From the NCBI GenBank assembly GCA_004562975.1, contig SFQP01000046.1, positions 1 to 8,188 of the forward strand: DNA of 8,188 nt, in the 5' to 3' direction. Positions within the stretch are counted from its first letter, which is position 1, and each line of letters begins with the position of its first letter. Positions 6,108-8,188 of this stretch are shown here, one piece after another. Under the pieces are notes generated by a model. It was given only the letters and a program-made list of their open reading frames with translations, was not told the origin of the DNA and did no database searches. The stretch comes from a bacterium (GTDB lineage Bacteria; Bacteroidota; Bacteroidia; Bacteroidales; Bacteroidaceae). The translations under genes were made by a program, and so were the position numbers.

Positions 6108-6151
6108 CAACAATCCCCAGGCTCTGCGCTGGCAAAGCCTGGGGATTGTTG
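6108..6151. terminator. Perfect 16-bp hairpin between convergent genes, probable bidirectional terminator
   Basis: CAACAATCCCCAGGCT (6108-6123) is the exact reverse complement of AGCCTGGGGATTGTTG (6136-6151). Inside the 12-base loop, TGC (6125-6127) and GCA (6132-6134) can pair further. A further 6 bp, TACAAT (6102-6107) and ATTGTA (6164-6169), can add to it across a 12-base bulge. The element sits between the small plus-strand gene (ends 6045) and rseP on the minus strand (ends 6229), so it can serve both. Neither side has a clean T-tract. The rest of 6046-6228 shows only a 5-bp hairpin (6052-6065) and a weak bulged one (6199-6224), and no gene. Confidence 0.7.
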
Positions 6152-6228
6152 GAATGTCAGGGTATTGTAAGGATTGAAAGGCCGGACGGAGGTTTGCACC
6201 GGGCTGTCGGGAAACAAGCTCCGGGTTC

Positions 6229-7599
6229 TTAGAACAGGAAGTTGCGGAAGTCGTTGAAGATGGCCAATGCCATGAGCAGTAGCAGGAGTGTCATGCCCAC
6301 TGTTTGCGCACGCTCCATGAACTTGTCGCTCGGCTTGCGGCGGGTGATGACTTCGCAGAGGAGGAAGAACACGTGGCCTCCGTCAAGGGCCGGTATCGGA
6401 AGTATGTTCATGAATGCCAGCATGAGCGAGATGAAGGCGGTAAGTTCCCAAAAGCGGCACCAGTCCCAAGTGGTGGGGAAGAGGCTGCCGATGGTGCCGA
6501 ACGACCCCACGCTCTTGGCTCCGTCAGAGGTGAAGACGTATTTGAGGTCGTCCACATAGCCTACCAGCACTTGCCAGCCATGGGCAAAGCCTGCGGGTAT
6601 GCTTTCCAGAAAGCTGTAGCTGCGCGTGGTCATTTGGTATTCCTTCATCATCGGGTTGGCCCAAACAATGCCCATCTTGTATTCTTTGTCGAGCATGAGA
6701 TGGATGGTGTCAGGAAGTTCCTGTCCGGGATGAAGGGCTATGATAGTTGCATTACGCAGCCGGGCACTGTCGGCTGGGGAGGCGGCGGCCAGTATATCGT
6801 GCATGGTGCCGCTGACGATGTTGTATTCGTTTACTGTGGTGAGGCGGGCATCGTTGAAACCGATAATGCGGTCGCCTTGGCGCAGTCCGGCTTTTGCGGC
6901 AGCAGTTCCATCTACCACGCTGTCGACAATGGCAGGTATGAGCACTTCGACAAAGCGCGGCTCTTGCTTAGCCATTTCCAGCATATTCAGATTGCCGGGC
7001 AGGGGAATGCTCACTTCCTGATTGTTGCGCAACACTTTGGCCATCCGGGCTTCGCTCAGGTCGCGGTAGACATTGCCGTCGAACTTCTCGAATGTTTTGG
7101 TGTCTGTGCCGAGCAGGATGTCACCATCGCGGAAGCCCAGCTCTTGGGCTTGTGTGTTGAACTTGAAACCATGGGTGAAGTTCTTCATGGGGATATAGCT
7201 CTCGCCCCAAGTGAACAGCACAGCCGAGTAGATAACAAAAGCCAGCACGAAGTTGACCAGCACGCCACCAATCATGATGAAGAGGCGTTGCCAAGCCGGT
7301 TTTGCCCTGAACTCCCAAGGCTTTACCGGTTGCTGCATCTGCTCCACGTCCATCGACTCGTCGATCATGCCGGATATCTTGACATAGCCTCCCAGTGGCA
7401 ACCAGCCTATGCCGTAGGTGGTGTCGCTGTTCTTCGGTTTGAACTTAAACGGAGTGAACCAAGGGTCGAAGAAAAGGCAGAACTTTTCTACCCTTACCTT
7501 GAAGAGTTTGGCAAACAAGAAATGCCCTCCTTCATGCAGCAGGATGAGCAGGGCAAAACAGAGAATGAGCTGAAGGGCTCGGATAAGGAATACTTCCAT
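6229..7599 (-). CDS. rseP: Site-2 intramembrane metalloprotease RseP
   Basis: Inner-membrane zinc protease of the S2P/M50 family that cleaves transmembrane segments such as anti-sigma factors and leftover signal peptides. The 456-residue product has HEGGH at residues 22-26 in the first membrane segment (zinc ligands and catalytic glutamate), a second membrane segment around 107-128, two periplasmic PDZ-like modules (AQELGFRDGDILLG near 151-164 and AAAKAGLRQGDRIIGFND near 233-250), GSFGTIGSLF near 366-374, and NILPIPALDGGH (398-409), with D406 the third zinc ligand. A last membrane segment lies near 428-448. Length and order match E. coli RseP (450 residues). ATG 7599 is preferred over the adjacent TTG 7602. 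It follows dxr by 24 bases on the same strand, a common Bacteroidales pairing and probably one operon. Substrates in this lineage are not deducible here. Confidence 0.96.
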   Translation of the reverse strand: MEVFLIRALQLILCFALLILLHEGGHFLFAKLFKVRVEKFCLFFDPWFTPFKFKPKNSDTTYGIGWLPLGGYVKISGMIDESMDVEQMQQPVKPWEFRAKPAWQRLFIMIGGVLVNFVLAFVIYSAVLFTWGESYIPMKNFTHGFKFNTQAQELGFRDGDILLGTDTKTFEKFDGNVYRDLSEARMAKVLRNNQEVSIPLPGNLNMLEMAKQEPRFVEVLIPAIVDSVVDGTAAAKAGLRQGDRIIGFNDARLTTVNEYNIVSGTMHDILAAASPADSARLRNATIIALHPGQELPDTIHLMLDKEYKMGIVWANPMMKEYQMTTRSYSFLESIPAGFAHGWQVLVGYVDDLKYVFTSDGAKSVGSFGTIGSLFPTTWDWCRFWELTAFISLMLAFMNILPIPALDGGHVFFLLCEVITRRKPSDKFMERAQTVGMTLLLLLMALAIFNDFRNFLF

Positions 7600-7608
7600 C
7601 AATAAATG

Positions 7609-7634
7609 AATTAGGAATTAGGATTAGGATTTGG
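7609..7634 (-). repeat. Short tandem TTAGG-type repeat across the dxr stop and rseP leader
   Basis: On the plus strand AATTAGG occurs twice in tandem (7609-7622), followed by ATTAGG (7623-7628) and ATTTGG (7629-7634). In the minus-strand mRNA this reads as CCTAAT-type repeats that contain the dxr stop codon TAA and run to within 9 bases of the rseP start. Copy number change here would alter the dxr-rseP spacing without touching most coding sequence. It may also be chance in a low-complexity A/T-rich leader. Confidence 0.5.
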
Positions 7635-8188
7635 CAATCAGTTCCCAGGTCTGACGGCGCACTTGTTCATCGGTATGGTAGAGGTCTTCGAGCGTAGGTT
7701 GTGCTGTGAATTCGGCCTTTTCCATCATCTTCGCGGTGATTCGGGGAATATCCATGAACCCAATGCGTTCGTGACGGAAAGCCTCGTTGCACACTTCGCC
7801 GGCGGCGTTCAGAACGCAGGGCATATTGCCGCCCTGTGCTATCGCTTGATAAGCCAATTCCAGGCAGGGAAAACGCCGGGTGTCGGGTTGTTCAAAGTGG
7901 AGCGCACCGAGACGGAACAAATCCAGCCTCTCGCCGTTCAGGGGGAGGCGGAGGGGGTAGCTGAAAGCATATTGTATGGGGAGGCGCATATCCGGAGTGC
8001 CCAGTTGCGCCATGACGGCACCATCGTCGAACTCCACGGCAGAATGGATGACGCTCTCGGGGTGAACCACTACCTGTATGTCCTCCGGCTTCACTCCGTA
8101 AAGCCAATGAGCCTCAATCATTTCAAAGCCTTTGTTCATCATCGTGGCCGAGTCAATGGTAATCTTTGCCCCCATTTTCCAGTTGGGA
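7624..8188 (-). CDS. dxr: 1-deoxy-D-xylulose 5-phosphate reductoisomerase, C-terminal part (5' end outside window)
   Basis: Cytoplasmic NADPH- and divalent-metal-dependent enzyme that converts 1-deoxy-D-xylulose 5-phosphate to 2-C-methyl-D-erythritol 4-phosphate, the first committed step of the MEP isoprenoid pathway. About 187 of the usual 385 or so residues are present. The visible part opens with PNWKMGAKITIDSATMMNKG, followed by FE. It retains the equivalents of E. coli S222, N227, K228 and metal ligand E231, then HPESVIHSAVEF and AQLGTPDMRLPIQYAFSYP. The C-terminal helical domain (CLELAYQAIAQGG, NAAGEVCNEAF) is complete and ends ELIAKS. The open frame continues unbroken to the right edge, so it is truncated only by the window. 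It lies directly upstream of rseP and is probably in one transcription unit with it; the promoter lies outside. Confidence 0.97.
   Translation of the reverse strand, partial: PNWKMGAKITIDSATMMNKGFEMIEAHWLYGVKPEDIQVVVHPESVIHSAVEFDDGAVMAQLGTPDMRLPIQYAFSYPLRLPLNGERLDLFRLGALHFEQPDTRRFPCLELAYQAIAQGGNMPCVLNAAGEVCNEAFRHERIGFMDIPRITAKMMEKAEFTAQPTLEDLYHTDEQVRRQTWELIAKS

Noticed and set aside
7600..7602. TTG start one codon before the rseP ATG
   Set aside because: ATG 7599 is adjacent and gives the expected N-terminus before the HEGGH membrane segment.
6304..7605. 433-codon plus-strand frame opposite rseP
   Set aside because: It is antisense to a gene with all RseP motifs; its product is His- and Gly-rich without motifs, which fits a codon-bias shadow.
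1..8188. Mobile elements, CRISPR arrays, tRNA or rRNA genes, defence or toxin systems
   Set aside because: I looked on both strands and found no transposase, integrase, regularly spaced repeat array, tRNA-like cloverleaf or toxin-antitoxin pair. The gene content is conserved housekeeping.

Overview
This window is a stretch of conserved core chromosome from a member of the Bacteroidota, most likely the Bacteroidales (Bacteroides/Phocaeicola-like). The evidence is the protein set (a long IleRS of the GXHH type, a cysteine-poor DksA-like protein, a DUF4296-type lipoprotein, an LspA with long periplasmic insertions), A-rich leaders instead of Shine-Dalgarno sites, and promoter motifs of the Bacteroides TAnnTTTG type. 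I see no mobile element, CRISPR array, rRNA, tRNA or phage gene.

Plus strand, left part: bases 1-155 hold no gene. They contain a 20-bp exact direct repeat (1-20 and 80-99) whose end looks like a Bacteroides -7 box, a perfect 13-bp inverted repeat between the copies, and a small leader hairpin. Next is full-length ileS (174-3713), a strong hairpin, a DksA/TraR-family regulator (3827-4213), another hairpin, lspA (signal peptidase II, 4299-4916), a lipoprotein gene (4955-5872), and a 58-codon gene (5869-6045) that overlaps the lipoprotein gene by ATGA. The last three form one tight transcription unit, with dksA-like and ileS probably feeding into it past partial terminators.

Minus strand, right part: the 3' part of dxr (7624-8188, cut by the window edge) and rseP (6229-7599) run leftwards, 24 bases apart. 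They converge on the plus-strand cluster at a perfect 16-bp hairpin (6108-6151), which probably serves both directions as a terminator.

Functionally the window mixes translation (ileS), RNA polymerase control (DksA-like), isoprenoid precursor synthesis (dxr) and two intramembrane envelope proteases (LspA, RseP), with a lipoprotein next to its presumed processing enzyme. The content is ordinary housekeeping. The points most worth a second look are the swapped HIGH motif of IleRS, the DksA-like protein with one cysteine left, the small coupled gene, and the repeat/promoter structure upstream of ileS.
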